NCBI RefSeq assembly: GCF_006438925.1
Contig: NZ_RCZA01000004.1
Coordinates: 124,001-188,000 of the forward strand
DNA from: Pseudomonas mandelii
Lineage (GTDB): Bacteria; Pseudomonadota; Gammaproteobacteria; Pseudomonadales; Pseudomonadaceae
Reading direction: 5' to 3'
Length of the DNA: 64,000 bases
In this document: positions 44,967 through 52,923 of the stretch, piece by piece
Position numbering within the stretch: position 1 is the stretch's first letter
How the letters are laid out: the number at the start of each line of letters is the position of its first letter
Notes under the pieces: generated by a model
What the model was told of the DNA's origin: nothing
Databases searched by the model: none
The model's input: only the letters and a program-made list of their open reading frames with translations
Translations under genes and position numbers: made by a program

Positions 44967-45299
44967 TTATTTCGCGAGGATGCCGCCCTCGGGCAGTTGC
45001 GGATTGAACTCGTCGAAGAAGGGATAGTGGCCGGGCCTGAGCGGGTGAATGACCACGAAGGTTGTCACGCCCGGCGACAGCACTTTTTCAACCCGCAACG
45101 GCGTGCTCTCGAATTCGGCTGGGCCTTGACCGATATTTTTCAGGATGATCTTGAAGCGCTGACCGGCCGGCACCTCCAACTGGGCGGGAGTGAAGTGGCC
45201 ATCGCGCAGGCTGAGTTCATAGCTCGGTAATTCGGCATAGGCCATGAACGGCGCAACTGCTCCGGCGAGCATCAGCCAGGCAATCTGCAGGCGCTTCAT
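44967..45299 (-). CDS. ftrB: FtrB, periplasmic cupredoxin-like protein
   Basis: 110 residues with a signal peptide (about 1-22, ending AYAEL) and a cupredoxin-like beta barrel (LEVPAGQRFKIILKNIG, RVEKVLSPG). It begins directly after the ftrA stop. In FtrABCD systems this protein oxidises or hands over ferrous iron for the permease. Classical copper ligands are not all evident, so metal binding is uncertain. Confidence 0.85.
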   Translation of the reverse strand: MKRLQIAWLMLAGAVAPFMAYAELPSYELSLRDGHFTPAQLEVPAGQRFKIILKNIGQGPAEFESTPLRVEKVLSPGVTTFVVIHPLRPGHYPFFDEFNPQLPEGGILAK

Positions 45300-45830
45300 T
45301 CAATAGCCGCCTTTTTTACCGATACCGGCGTAGATGAACTCGTAGTGCAATTCGCAGCGTTCAAACCAGGGGGGTACGCCGGTTTCCTTATCGGTATGGC
45401 GGCCAAGGGACCCATGACCGCCGGGGGGCAGGACGGTGAAGGTCAGCTGATATTTGCCTGGACCGAGCAGCTTTACATTATCGCCATAGTGCGGACCGTC
45501 ATTGGCGACCATGGCGTGGAAATCGCCTTTGAGTTCGTTCTCGTTGCCCTGTTTTTTCAGGTTGAACGAGACATTGAGGTAAGGCACGAAACTGCCTTCC
45601 TGAAAGCCCTGTCGATTGTCCGCCGTGGCGCGAATATCGGCTTCCAGATGCACATCGGAATCTGCGGTGGCCCGCATCATCCCGGCAGGTGCCATCTCGA
45701 TCGGCTGCAAATACACCGCCCCGACTTCCAGCCCCGGACACAATTGGGGTTCCCCGATCGGGTATTCCTTGGCCTGAGCCAACGGTGTGAGCAAGAGCAG
45801 GGCGAGTGACAGCGAAAAGGTCGTACGCAT
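45300..45830 (-). CDS. ftrA: FtrA, P19-type periplasmic iron-binding protein
   Basis: 176 residues from ATG 45830; signal peptide about residues 1-20 (ending AQAKEY). The mature protein has the P19/FtrA family features: YPIGEPQ, MMRATADSDVHLEADI, EGSFVPYLNVSF and the DGPHYGDNVKLLGPGKY stretch, with histidine and methionine metal ligands. It binds iron (and often copper) in the periplasm. First gene of ftrABCD; a Fur-like box lies 56 bp upstream. Confidence 0.88.
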   Translation of the reverse strand: MRTTFSLSLALLLLTPLAQAKEYPIGEPQLCPGLEVGAVYLQPIEMAPAGMMRATADSDVHLEADIRATADNRQGFQEGSFVPYLNVSFNLKKQGNENELKGDFHAMVANDGPHYGDNVKLLGPGKYQLTFTVLPPGGHGSLGRHTDKETGVPPWFERCELHYEFIYAGIGKKGGY

Positions 45831-45885
45831 GATGTCTTCCTGGGCACTAACGAGTAAGAGCCCGAGTGTAGGAAGCTTTTTTGCG

Positions 45886-45904
45886 AACAATAATGATTGT
45901 TATC
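45886..45904. promoter_or_regulatory. Fur-like box upstream of ftrA
   Basis: Read on the minus strand, GATAACAATCATTATTG agrees well with the left and central parts of the 19-bp Fur consensus (about 13 of 19 positions). Position upstream of an iron uptake operon supports it. Confidence 0.6.
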
Positions 45905-45923
45905 AAGTTTTCAGTAATTAAGC

Positions 45924-46271
45924 CTATGACTGGGAACGCTTTCGAAACCGCTCGGCGCGGTCGACGCTGTCGCTCATCTGCGCAGCCGCGTGAATCGTCA
46001 GAGGGTGCTGGGTGAAGCCGGGCCGGGGTGAAATGTAGGCGGCCATTTCGCGGGCGACGGCTAACTGTTGATCCGAGCCTTGTGTCAGTAACGCGATGAC
46101 CAGGTTCTCCAGGGCAATTACCCGGACACGAAGGTGGACCAGTTCTGTATTGGTCAATTCGGGGGGAGAGGAAAATGCTTCAGCGTCGAGTGATTTTTCC
46201 GCGCCTTCATCATCCCAGGTCGACAATCGAACAGGGCTCTGTTCTCCGGCAGATGGCTTTTTACCAGGCAT
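45924..46271 (-). CDS. Conserved-looking hypothetical protein, helical
   Basis: 115 residues. The N-terminal part (about 1-40) is charged and probably disordered; the middle is helical (LVHLRVRVIALENLVIALL), followed by QLAVAREMAAYISPRPGF and a charged C-terminus. No family recognised. It is divergent from the DUF3079 gene and shares with it a 172-bp gap containing a perfect ANR box, so it may be oxygen-controlled. AGAAG precedes the start codon region. Confidence 0.65.
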   Translation of the reverse strand: MPGKKPSAGEQSPVRLSTWDDEGAEKSLDAEAFSSPPELTNTELVHLRVRVIALENLVIALLTQGSDQQLAVAREMAAYISPRPGFTQHPLTIHAAAQMSDSVDRAERFRKRSQS

Positions 46272-46367
46272 AAGAAGCTTCTCCAGGTGTTTTTATGTGG
46301 CTGCCCAAGGACCGGGAAAACGCTATGACGTAACCGATTTCCCGGCAGGACAAAGCTTAGCCGTACC

Positions 46368-46381
46368 TTGATCCGTATCAA
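46368..46381. promoter_or_regulatory. ANR/DNR box upstream of the DUF3079 gene
   Basis: TTGAT-CCGT-ATCAA is a perfect FNR-type palindrome, ending 62 bp before the DUF3079 start and 97 bp from the divergent hypothetical gene. Confidence 0.88.
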
Positions 46382-46398
46382 GGTCACCTTTGCGCGAG

Positions 46399-46421
46399 GG
46401 ATGTACGTTGGAGGTACATCC
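46399..46421. promoter_or_regulatory. Perfect 8-bp inverted repeat between the ANR box and the DUF3079 start
   Basis: GGATGTAC-N7-GTACATCC. It lies 18-40 bp downstream of the ANR box, where the transcription start would be, so it is a candidate operator. Confidence 0.5.
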
Positions 46422-46443
46422 TAGAAGCGAACCGGGGATCGAC

Positions 46444-46665
46444 ATGGCCAAGAATTTTCCCATCAGTCCCAAGCACCCCGAGCGCATTTGCTGGGGCTGC
46501 GATAGATACTGTCCAGCCAATTCCCTGGCGTGCGGCAATGGCTCCGACAGGACAATGCATCCAGCCGAAATGATCGGAGACGATTGGTATCTGCATGGCG
46601 ACTGGGGCATTGATCCGTTGATCGCGGTAAAAGACGTGACGGATGATCCCGGCCTGAAGGGCTGA
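46444..46665 (+). CDS. DUF3079-family small cysteine-rich protein
   Basis: 73 residues from ATG 46444 (MAKNFPISPKHPERICWGCD). Three cysteines fall in ICWGCDRYCP and another in SLACGNGSDR, a possible metal site. The C-terminus contains the GDDWYLHGDWGID stretch seen in this family. Function unknown. A perfect ANR box upstream predicts expression under low oxygen. The start is chosen over upstream in-frame codons because of the family N-terminus. Confidence 0.82.
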   Translation: MAKNFPISPKHPERICWGCDRYCPANSLACGNGSDRTMHPAEMIGDDWYLHGDWGIDPLIAVKDVTDDPGLKG

Positions 46666-46721
46666 GCAACTCCCTTTAAACATAGAAACCACCTGACGGA
46701 ATTTTTTTTGAAATCAAGGGG

Positions 46722-46750
46722 TTGCCAGCCTCGGGAAATCAGTACATAAT
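46722..46750 (+). promoter_or_regulatory. Sigma-70 promoter for the tRNA-Cys transcript
   Basis: TTGCCA, 17 bp, CATAAT. The predicted start is more than 110 bp before tRNA-Cys. The leader contains no tRNA fold that I can see. Confidence 0.55.
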
Positions 46751-46869
46751 TCACGCCATCGAAAGCACTGGCCGCTGAAAAAGCTCAATGTTTTCAAGGA
46801 GTTAGATCACGAATCTTACTCCAAGTTTGTACGCGTTTGATGTTTTGCTACATGACATTAGATGCTTGA

Positions 46870-46943
46870 GGCCGAGTAGCAAAATGGTTATGCAGTGGAT
46901 TGCAAATCCACCTACGCCGGTTCGATTCCGACCTCGGCCTCCA
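46870..46943 (+). tRNA. tRNA-Cys (GCA)
   Basis: 74 nt. Acceptor stem GGCCGAG pairs with CTCGGCC, the anticodon loop ATTGCAAAT carries GCA, the T-loop is GGTTCGATTCC and CCA is encoded. A strong terminator follows. Confidence 0.95.
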
Positions 46944-46952
46944 CTTTAAACG

Positions 46953-46987
46953 AGCTCCGTAGATCTATGATTTACGGAGCTTTTTTA
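46953..46987 (+). terminator. Terminator after tRNA-Cys
   Basis: Nine-bp perfect stem AGCTCCGTA / TACGGAGCT followed by a run of six T residues. Confidence 0.88.
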
Positions 46988-47138
46988 TTTGCACCGTCCT
47001 GCAAGATTTAGTCTTGAAAAGGCCAGTCGCGAACTTGCTTCACCGGAGCGGGATGTATATATTTCCCCCTCTGCTGCACAGGCGTCAGAACTGCCAGATC
47101 GTTATTTGACAGTCTTCAGACTGCTTCACCGCGCTACC

Positions 47139-47225
47139 GCCCGAATGGCGAAACTGGTAGACGCATGGGACTTAAAATCCCCCGCTCGTAAGGGCGTGCC
47201 GGTTCGATTCCGGCTTCGGGCACCA
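47139..47225 (+). tRNA. tRNA-Leu (TAA)
   Basis: 87 nt with the long variable arm of class II tRNAs. Acceptor GCCCGAA pairs with TTCGGGC, anticodon loop ACTTAAAAT carries TAA, T-loop GGTTCGATTCC, CCA encoded. The integrase gene starts 172 bp downstream, so its 3' end is the likely attachment site. Confidence 0.95.
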
Positions 47226-47270
47226 TCTTGCATTCCACTGAGCGCTTTTGAGTTCTTTGGAAGCCTTGAA

Positions 47271-47295
47271 AAACCTGCCTTCTGGCGGGTTTTTT
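47271..47295 (+). terminator. Terminator after tRNA-Leu
   Basis: Stem AAACCTGCC / GGCGGGTTT (one G-U pair, TTCT loop) followed by a T-run. Confidence 0.82.
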
Positions 47296-47397
47296 CGTTT
47301 TAGCATTCCGTCGGATTCTCGTCCATTCTTCTGGAATCCAGTCATTTAGAGGGTAGAGTTAGGGGTAGTCTTTGGTTCGATTAAGGATGATACCCTT

Positions 47398-48720
47398 ATG
47401 TCGCGCACAACTGCTCCGCTTACCGACGCTGCTTGCCGTTTAGCAAGGCCAACGGACCGTCCCTACAAGCTTTTCGACGGTGATGGTCTCTATCTCCTAA
47501 TTCAACCCAATGGTCGTAAAGGCTGGCGTCTCAGGTATGTAAAGCCTGACGGCCGGGAGGGGTTGACCTCCCTCGGCAGCTATCCCGTAATTGGCCTGGC
47601 CGAAGCTCGCCAGAAGCGTTTAGATGCGAAGCGGATGCTCGCAGACGGCATTGATCCCGTCGAGAACAAGCGTAAAGCCAAAACGGAAGATGCTGTTAAC
47701 GGCCGTACTTTTGAAAGCGTTGCGTTGAACTGGCACAAGAACATGTCGGCCAGATGGACTCCCGACCATTCCAAAAATGTGTTCAACCGTCTGAATAACT
47801 ATGTGTTCCCGTTTATCGGTGCTCGCGCGATTGCTGATCTCGATACTTATGATCTGATGCAACCTTTGGAGGCGATCAGAAAACGTGGAACGATTGACGT
47901 CGCCTTAAGGGTACAAAGATACCTGCAAAGTATTATGCGTGAGGCAAAACGCCTTCGTCTTATTCCGATAAACCCTGCGTACGATCTTCAGGGCTTGATC
48001 AAAGCGCCGCGAGTCTCCCATCGGCCTGCATTGCCCCTGTCACGCCTGCCTGAATTGCTGGCACGAATCTATGCCTACAAGGGCCGAGAGCTGACCCGGC
48101 TAACGCTCATGCTCTCGCTGCACGTGTTTGTTCGCTCGAGTGAGTTACGTTTCGCTCGTTGGTGTGAGTTCGACCTCAAGCGTTGCGTATGGGAGATCCC
48201 GGATACTCGGCCGGAACTGGAGGACGTACGCCATTCAACACGGGGGACGAAAATGGCGGGCGATGTTCATCTTGTGCCTTTATCGCCGCAAGTTGTGGCC
48301 GTGCTTGAACAGATCCACACCCTCACTGGCACATTCGACCTGGTGTTTGCCGGTGATGCTAGGGCCTGGAAGCCGATGTCAGAAAACACCGTGAACAAAG
48401 CGTTGCGCACCATGGGATACGACACGAAGACAGACATTTGTGGTCACGGATTCCGCTCAATGGCCTGTAGCGCACTGATCGAGTCAGGTCTGTGGTCTGA
48501 GACGGCCATCGAAAGGCAAATGAGTCATAGAGAGCGCAACAGCGTTCGAGCTGCCTACATTCACAAGGCAGAGTTCATTGAGGAGCGTCGGTTGATCATG
48601 AACTGGTGGAGCCGGTACCTTACGGCGAATTTTCAGGAGCATGTTACGCCTCATGAGTTTGCGAATCTGGCCGGCGAGAATGTCACTCGATTGGCGACAA
48701 AAAGATCGTTCGCCAATTGA
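47398..48720 (+). CDS. Tyrosine recombinase / genomic island integrase (P4 type)
   Basis: 440 residues. N-terminal arm-type DNA-binding domain (DUF4102: DGDGLYLLIQPNGRKGWRLRY, LGSYPVIGLAEAR), a core-binding SAM-like domain, and the catalytic domain with Arg in VRSSELRFARW, HGFR, an MSH histidine and the nucleophile Tyr in AAYIH. All catalytic residues are present, so it looks intact. It follows tRNA-Leu, as is usual for P4-type integrases that insert at tRNA 3' ends. It defines the left edge of an island. Confidence 0.95.
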   Translation: MSRTTAPLTDAACRLARPTDRPYKLFDGDGLYLLIQPNGRKGWRLRYVKPDGREGLTSLGSYPVIGLAEARQKRLDAKRMLADGIDPVENKRKAKTEDAVNGRTFESVALNWHKNMSARWTPDHSKNVFNRLNNYVFPFIGARAIADLDTYDLMQPLEAIRKRGTIDVALRVQRYLQSIMREAKRLRLIPINPAYDLQGLIKAPRVSHRPALPLSRLPELLARIYAYKGRELTRLTLMLSLHVFVRSSELRFARWCEFDLKRCVWEIPDTRPELEDVRHSTRGTKMAGDVHLVPLSPQVVAVLEQIHTLTGTFDLVFAGDARAWKPMSENTVNKALRTMGYDTKTDICGHGFRSMACSALIESGLWSETAIERQMSHRERNSVRAAYIHKAEFIEERRLIMNWWSRYLTANFQEHVTPHEFANLAGENVTRLATKRSFAN

Positions 48721-49621
48721 TGCCCTCACTTCGGATAATTTCGACGTGACCAAGCGGATCGTGTGTAGTGCCCTGGGCTCAAACTGAGGCGTTAACTTCG
48801 AGCGGTGACGATGGATGTTACCGCTACACTTGAGTGCTCCTGATGGGAGTTCGTTGTTTTTCGAGTTGCCGCTGGAGGGCAGGAGTTCTCGCGCCATATG
48901 AGGCACCGGAAGACACTCGAAAAATGACGGTCAACATCTGATTTCTACGGGCTAATGATCGCGATACGCTGCCCTTGAGTCGGATTTTTTATTGCGCAGG
49001 AGAGCACCATTTGGCAAGACATCTCAACTACGAAGGAAAAATGACGCGCTTGAGTTGAATGCGCCACCATCCAGCCCTGCCGCCGGTACTGCCGATTGTC
49101 TCTGTAAGTCCAGCTATGGCTCTTGCTCCGCGTACAAAGCGCTGCGAGTCTAGAGTCTGTTATTTACAGTCAAACTCTTGCTCTCCAAAGAACATTTTGA
49201 CTGGGCTCTAGAACAATATTTTCAGGTAGAAAATTTCAAATATGCCCCCGATTTTGCCCCCAGTAGCATCAGGTTCACGAGCGATCGCGAGTGGCGATTC
49301 CTGACAGAGGCCATGATGGATCAGGATGGCATTCAGTATACCTTCATCTCCACGGCATCAACTAAGCCATGGAAGAGCTCAACAAAAATAGAGGCCTCCC
49401 CACGATTCAAGGCATTGGCGCGTGGATACCATTCCGTGGAGCAGGGGCACAACCACGCGGCGTGTCCTCAGGCTTTGGAAAGAACCAGTGCCTGAGGTTG
49501 CGAGGCAACAAATGCTTTAGCCGTTGCACCGTGACCGGTCGCGCGCCAAACCTGCGCATGCGTGTGCCAGTCCCAGTGCCTGTAGAGCGTGTTTGGCGCG
49601 ACGTGTGTCCATGGTTTGGCC
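48721..49621 (+). other. Gene-poor stretch in the island
   Basis: No gene is well supported. A 105-codon frame at 49178-49495 (MLSKEHFDWALEQYFQ...) starts with protein-like composition but has no clear ribosome site, and its last third looks random. It may be the 5' remnant of a broken gene. Base composition is lower in GC than the flanking core genes. Confidence 0.4.
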
Positions 49622-49915
49622 TTAGTGCGCTCGGGTGGCTGTGCTGTGCACCGTGCCCAAGGCACCGATCAGTGGGAGGGGCAGTTTGATCAGATCCATC
49701 AGGTCAGGGCGCGGGGGGAACAGTATGTGGTGGACGGCATGGGCCACCAAGGCCCAGAGTTGGCCCGCGTTGAGTGACATTAGCCGGTCGGACAGTTCGA
49801 CCGCGAGGTGAAAGTGGCTGATGGTGCTGACACGGTCTTGCAGGAGGCCGTGGCTGATGGCTTGGAGTTGGTAAAGGTTGGTGGTTTGTACGTTGCTCAG
49901 TTGAAGGTGGCACAT
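49622..49915 (-). CDS. Hypothetical protein of the island
   Basis: 97 residues from ATG 49915, supported by a strong AAAGGAG site about 8 bp upstream. Mostly helical: YQLQAISHGLLQDRV, HFHLAVELSDRLMSL, LWALVAHAVHHILF, then a hydrophobic C-terminus LPLPLIGALGTV. No family recognised. It lies on the same strand as the TIR and ParB-like genes but about 100 bp beyond them. Confidence 0.55.
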   Translation of the reverse strand: MCHLQLSNVQTTNLYQLQAISHGLLQDRVSTISHFHLAVELSDRLMSLNAGQLWALVAHAVHHILFPPRPDLMDLIKLPLPLIGALGTVHSTATRAH

Positions 49916-50018
49916 GATTTCGCTCCTTTGATAGGTCGAGACCATAGCAAGGGAGTGTTAGGTGACACCCTGAGGGTTTTGCAAAGGCTTCAGCTCACAT
50001 CAACCAAGAAAATGATGC

Positions 50019-50606
50019 TTAATTCGAGGTGATTTCTTCGGGCGTTTCTGTTGAACACCAGCGTATCGGCAGGATGAGGGAAATGGCTGCCTTATGTTGG
50101 GGTTCTACATAAATCGGCAGCTCAAGGATCCCAACAGCTTTGGCGACTGCGTAGCGGTTATTTCCGCCTTGAAAGATCACCTCACCGGTTTTTAACGGTT
50201 TTACCAGCGGTGGAGACACCGGACCACCATGGGACAAATAGGCGATCATGGAAGACAGTTTGTCCTTGAAACCGCTGCCCCAGAGTTCCTCTAAGGTGTC
50301 TCGCCGGCTGAAATGGCCGAGCTTCTCGTCAAGGTCCGACAAAGTGACCCACCCGAGTGCAAACCCCTTGGGGTAAAGCTCATGGAATGACTCAGCCGGC
50401 GTTGCATCCAGTGAGTGGCGTTGAGAGGGGGCAGAGGTGTCCCAATTGAAACTCAGCGATGGCCACTGCGACGGTGGAAGTCCGACCAGTTGCTTGGCTT
50501 CACAGACCGCTTGGTCGTTGAGTTTTTGACGCTGGCGGAATTCGGAAAGCCCTTCGCCGCGGAATTGGGCCAGGGCTTCCTTGAAGCTTTTAGGGCTCAA
50601 ACTCAT
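50019..50606 (-). CDS. ParB/sulfiredoxin-like domain protein
   Basis: 195 residues. The C-terminal half has PPLVKPLKTGEVIFQGGNNR and then YAVAKAVG, followed by LELPIYVEP. This resembles the ParB/Srx fold, in which GGNxRxxAxK binds nucleotide and phosphate. The N-terminal half (helical, with EFRQRQKLNDQAVCEAKQL) has no recognised family. It lies 67 bp downstream of the TIR gene on the same strand, so co-transcription is likely. It could be a nucleotide-dependent effector or partner of the TIR protein; chromosome partition is unlikely, as no ParA or HTH is seen. Confidence 0.7.
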   Translation of the reverse strand: MSLSPKSFKEALAQFRGEGLSEFRQRQKLNDQAVCEAKQLVGLPPSQWPSLSFNWDTSAPSQRHSLDATPAESFHELYPKGFALGWVTLSDLDEKLGHFSRRDTLEELWGSGFKDKLSSMIAYLSHGGPVSPPLVKPLKTGEVIFQGGNNRYAVAKAVGILELPIYVEPQHKAAISLILPIRWCSTETPEEITSN

Positions 50607-50673
50607 GCGCGAGGCTCGGCTTGTCCGGCGCGAGCAGGTTGGCGAAGCGTGGAGTCATCGACACGTGGGCATC

Positions 50674-51621
50674 TCATCGCTGCAACGGTCCGATGAGGAT
50701 TGACCAAAACAGTTCTGCACCACCTTCCTGGGTCAGTTTTTGTGAGCGTGAAACATGCATGGCCATACCCAGTGACTTGAGGAATAGTGACTGATCATCA
50801 TGATCCACCGAAAGCATCTCGTTAAAGCCACCACGAGCAGACGCACTGCTGGAGAATTCAATACTTCGTCCGCCCATCCCGCCAAGTGTTACTGAACATT
50901 CGCTGGCTTTATTGCCCTGACAATAGATCGCGCCGGTGAAGGTATTGCCGTCGATGCGGCGAAATTGACAGCTGATCCCGTCATTGCGTGCTTCCAGTTC
51001 CAGCAGTGAACCCTCGAAAAAACGTGAGATGAAGTCAAACGATTCCTGCAAGTACCTATCAGCATCCAATTCACTGAACGTCTTTTTAAGGGCGAGGTTG
51101 CTGGAGCGAGGGGGTGCAACTACTGACGCTGAGAAAGAGGGCACACCTGGTACGGCAAGTGGGACAGGCGAGGTCACTGCCGGTGAAATGCGTGTCACCA
51201 CAGCACGGATCTGCCGAGCGACATCGGTGTAGGCCTCGTCGTAATTCGGCCATGTCGTGATGGCTTTGCCATCCTTGGGCGCAGCGAGCAGATTGCCCAG
51301 CGGAGTCGAATGCCAATCACAGGGCCGGACGATCACTGGGATGATCCGGGCTTCTCCTGTGGCATTTCGCTCCAGGGCCCGTGTCATTTCGATGGAATAG
51401 CAATAGCGGGAATCGAGAAAGCTGGAGCTGACGAGCAGCAGGATCACATCGGCTGCGTTGATTTGTAGGTCAATTTCATTTCCGAGGTGCTGTCCGGCCT
51501 GTATGCGCCGGTCATGCCATGACTCGATGAGCCCTTCGTGCCGCAATGACGCCAAGTGTTTTTCCAGCTGATCACGGTATTGCTCGTCATCATGCGAATA
51601 CGAAAAAAAGACCTTTGCCAT
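50674..51621 (-). CDS. TIR-domain protein, candidate anti-phage or NAD-cleaving effector
   Basis: 315 residues from ATG 51621 with GGAGCGACA just upstream. Residues 1-135 form a bacterial TIR domain: AKVFFSYSHDDEQYRDQL, SWHDRRIQAGQ, ADVILLLVSSSFLDSRYC with a conserved glutamate in YSIEMTRALE, and IIPVIVRPCDWHSTP. Bacterial TIR domains often cleave NAD+ or make cyclic ADP-ribose. A proline/serine linker leads to an unrecognised C-terminal domain (about 205-315) with alternating beta strands (EARNDGISCQFRRIDG, GAIYCQGN, SVTLGGMGGRSIEFSS). Paired with the ParB-like gene downstream. Confidence 0.85.
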   Translation of the reverse strand: MAKVFFSYSHDDEQYRDQLEKHLASLRHEGLIESWHDRRIQAGQHLGNEIDLQINAADVILLLVSSSFLDSRYCYSIEMTRALERNATGEARIIPVIVRPCDWHSTPLGNLLAAPKDGKAITTWPNYDEAYTDVARQIRAVVTRISPAVTSPVPLAVPGVPSFSASVVAPPRSSNLALKKTFSELDADRYLQESFDFISRFFEGSLLELEARNDGISCQFRRIDGNTFTGAIYCQGNKASECSVTLGGMGGRSIEFSSSASARGGFNEMLSVDHDDQSLFLKSLGMAMHVSRSQKLTQEGGAELFWSILIGPLQR

Positions 51622-51817
51622 TGTCGCTCCTGACCTTCCCGTGGTTGAACGTGCGCGTCCACACTGTAGTGCCGAAATAGACCATGTGCCCTGTGGCAAC
51701 TCAAGAGAAATATTCGCACAAGGCTGCACTGGGCGCGCATGCGCTTACCGGATCAAGGTGGTGACTGGAAGGATGAACAGGGCCGGCGTATGCCACACCG
51801 ACCCGTTGTCCCTTCTG

Positions 51818-52090
51818 TCACGCCGCTTCAGCCAAACCTTTCCAAGGTCCAGCCGGCAACGCCATCAACTTCCCGCCCAATACCTCAAACTCCGTTGCCC
51901 GATCATAGTCATCCAGTTCTTGACTGAAATGCGTCACCGCATTCACCAAGCCATATGCCGACAGCTCAGCCACTTCAATCAAGTGCCGCAGCACGCCGGT
52001 GCGCTGATGTTCGGCCAGGCTGTATCGCTGCCCCAGCACCTCTACGGTTCTCACCGGGGCGGCGCAAGATATTCGCCAATTGCTGATCAC
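51818..52090 (-). pseudogene. C-terminal remnant of a DUF932 phage/plasmid-like protein
   Basis: The frame contains the DUF932 C-terminal signature VEVLGQRYSLAEHQRTGVLR, then ELSAYGLVNAVTHFSQ and YDRATEFEVLGGKLM. The N-terminal two thirds are missing, and upstream sequence in this frame is unrelated. The remnant is joined out of frame to the next gene upstream, which indicates a deletion. DUF932 genes are common on integrative elements of pseudomonads. Confidence 0.75.
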
Positions 52091-52304
52091 GCCATCGACG
52101 CGCCTCGTGGCAGCGGATCGATTCTCGACAACACAGATATAACGCCAAAAGTTCTCGGTGCATGACGGCGTCTGCTTTCATCAACGCCAGCAACTCGGCT
52201 GCCAGTGATGGATCGCGGCCGACGCGTTGATAAAAACTGACCCAGACGCGTTCTTCCTCGTGGCAGATGCTGCTGCGACGTTGACTGGGGGAGGAATGGT
52301 GCAT
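51975..52304 (-). CDS. Small island protein reading into the DUF932 remnant
   Basis: 109 residues from ATG 52304, with a good AAGGAGA site 7 bp upstream. Residues 1-85 look protein-like (RRSSICHEEERVWVSFYQRV, SLAAELLALMKADAVMHREL, ALYLCCRESIRCHEARRW). The last 25 or so residues are read from the DUF932 remnant in another frame, so the original C-terminus was probably lost by a deletion near 52060-52090. No family recognised; histidine and cysteine residues are frequent. Confidence 0.6.
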   Translation of the reverse strand: MHHSSPSQRRSSICHEEERVWVSFYQRVGRDPSLAAELLALMKADAVMHRELLALYLCCRESIRCHEARRWRDQQLANILRRPGENRRGAGAAIQPGRTSAHRRAAALD

Positions 52305-52923
52305 GGCTGTTCTCCTTATAAAAGAGAACGCCGCTCCCCGGAGGGAATTCGAATTTTCCCTGGGTAGGTGTACAAAAAGGAAGGCGCCATATCTTGCGGC
52401 TGGGGCCTTCCTCTCAGTTGGCGCGACCGTTTGCGCGGTCGGCAACACGTATGATCCCCATGCCGGGGTCGTCAAAGGCCTTCAGATACCAAGCCATAAC
52501 GCTCTGTTGAAAAAAAACACTGTGGCAGGTAACGACTGCAACGCCAGCGCTGCTGGACTTCAGGGTGCTGTAGCACCGTTGAACGCTTGGCAGACAGGAT
52601 GTCTGCAATGAGCGCGGGCAGAGTAAAACTGGTGCTGATCGTTCATCATTCACGTTAGCCTGGCGGTCTCGTCAATGGGGTGCTTTTTCGGCCAATGTCG
52701 CTGGGAAAATCCTGGCGACAGTACCGATGCGGACGCCGTGTAACGCAGTGTGACAGGGGGGGGCGCCCCGGTGGTTTGACTAGTGTTTTTTATAAGGTGC
52801 GATCGAAACTGCTTGGTGATCCGGGGCTCTGAACAGCAATTTCTGGGGGCTCGGGTCAGAGGATTTCAGGCTTACTTTTAGTTCGCCATTCGTGCCTGTT
52901 ATCTGAAGCTGCGAAGCTGCTGA
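52305..52923 (+). other. Gene-poor stretch at the right side of the island
   Basis: No gene is well supported. Short minus-strand frames (52414-52653 and 52780-53064) lack ribosome sites. The second one ends with ASQLQITGTNGELKVSL, which could be the tail of an unidentified enzyme, but this is not firm. Confidence 0.35.

Noticed and set aside
52414-52653. 79-codon minus-strand frame with AWYLKAFDDPGMGIIRV near its end
   Set aside because: No ribosome site near either possible start and no recognised family; may be a gene fragment.
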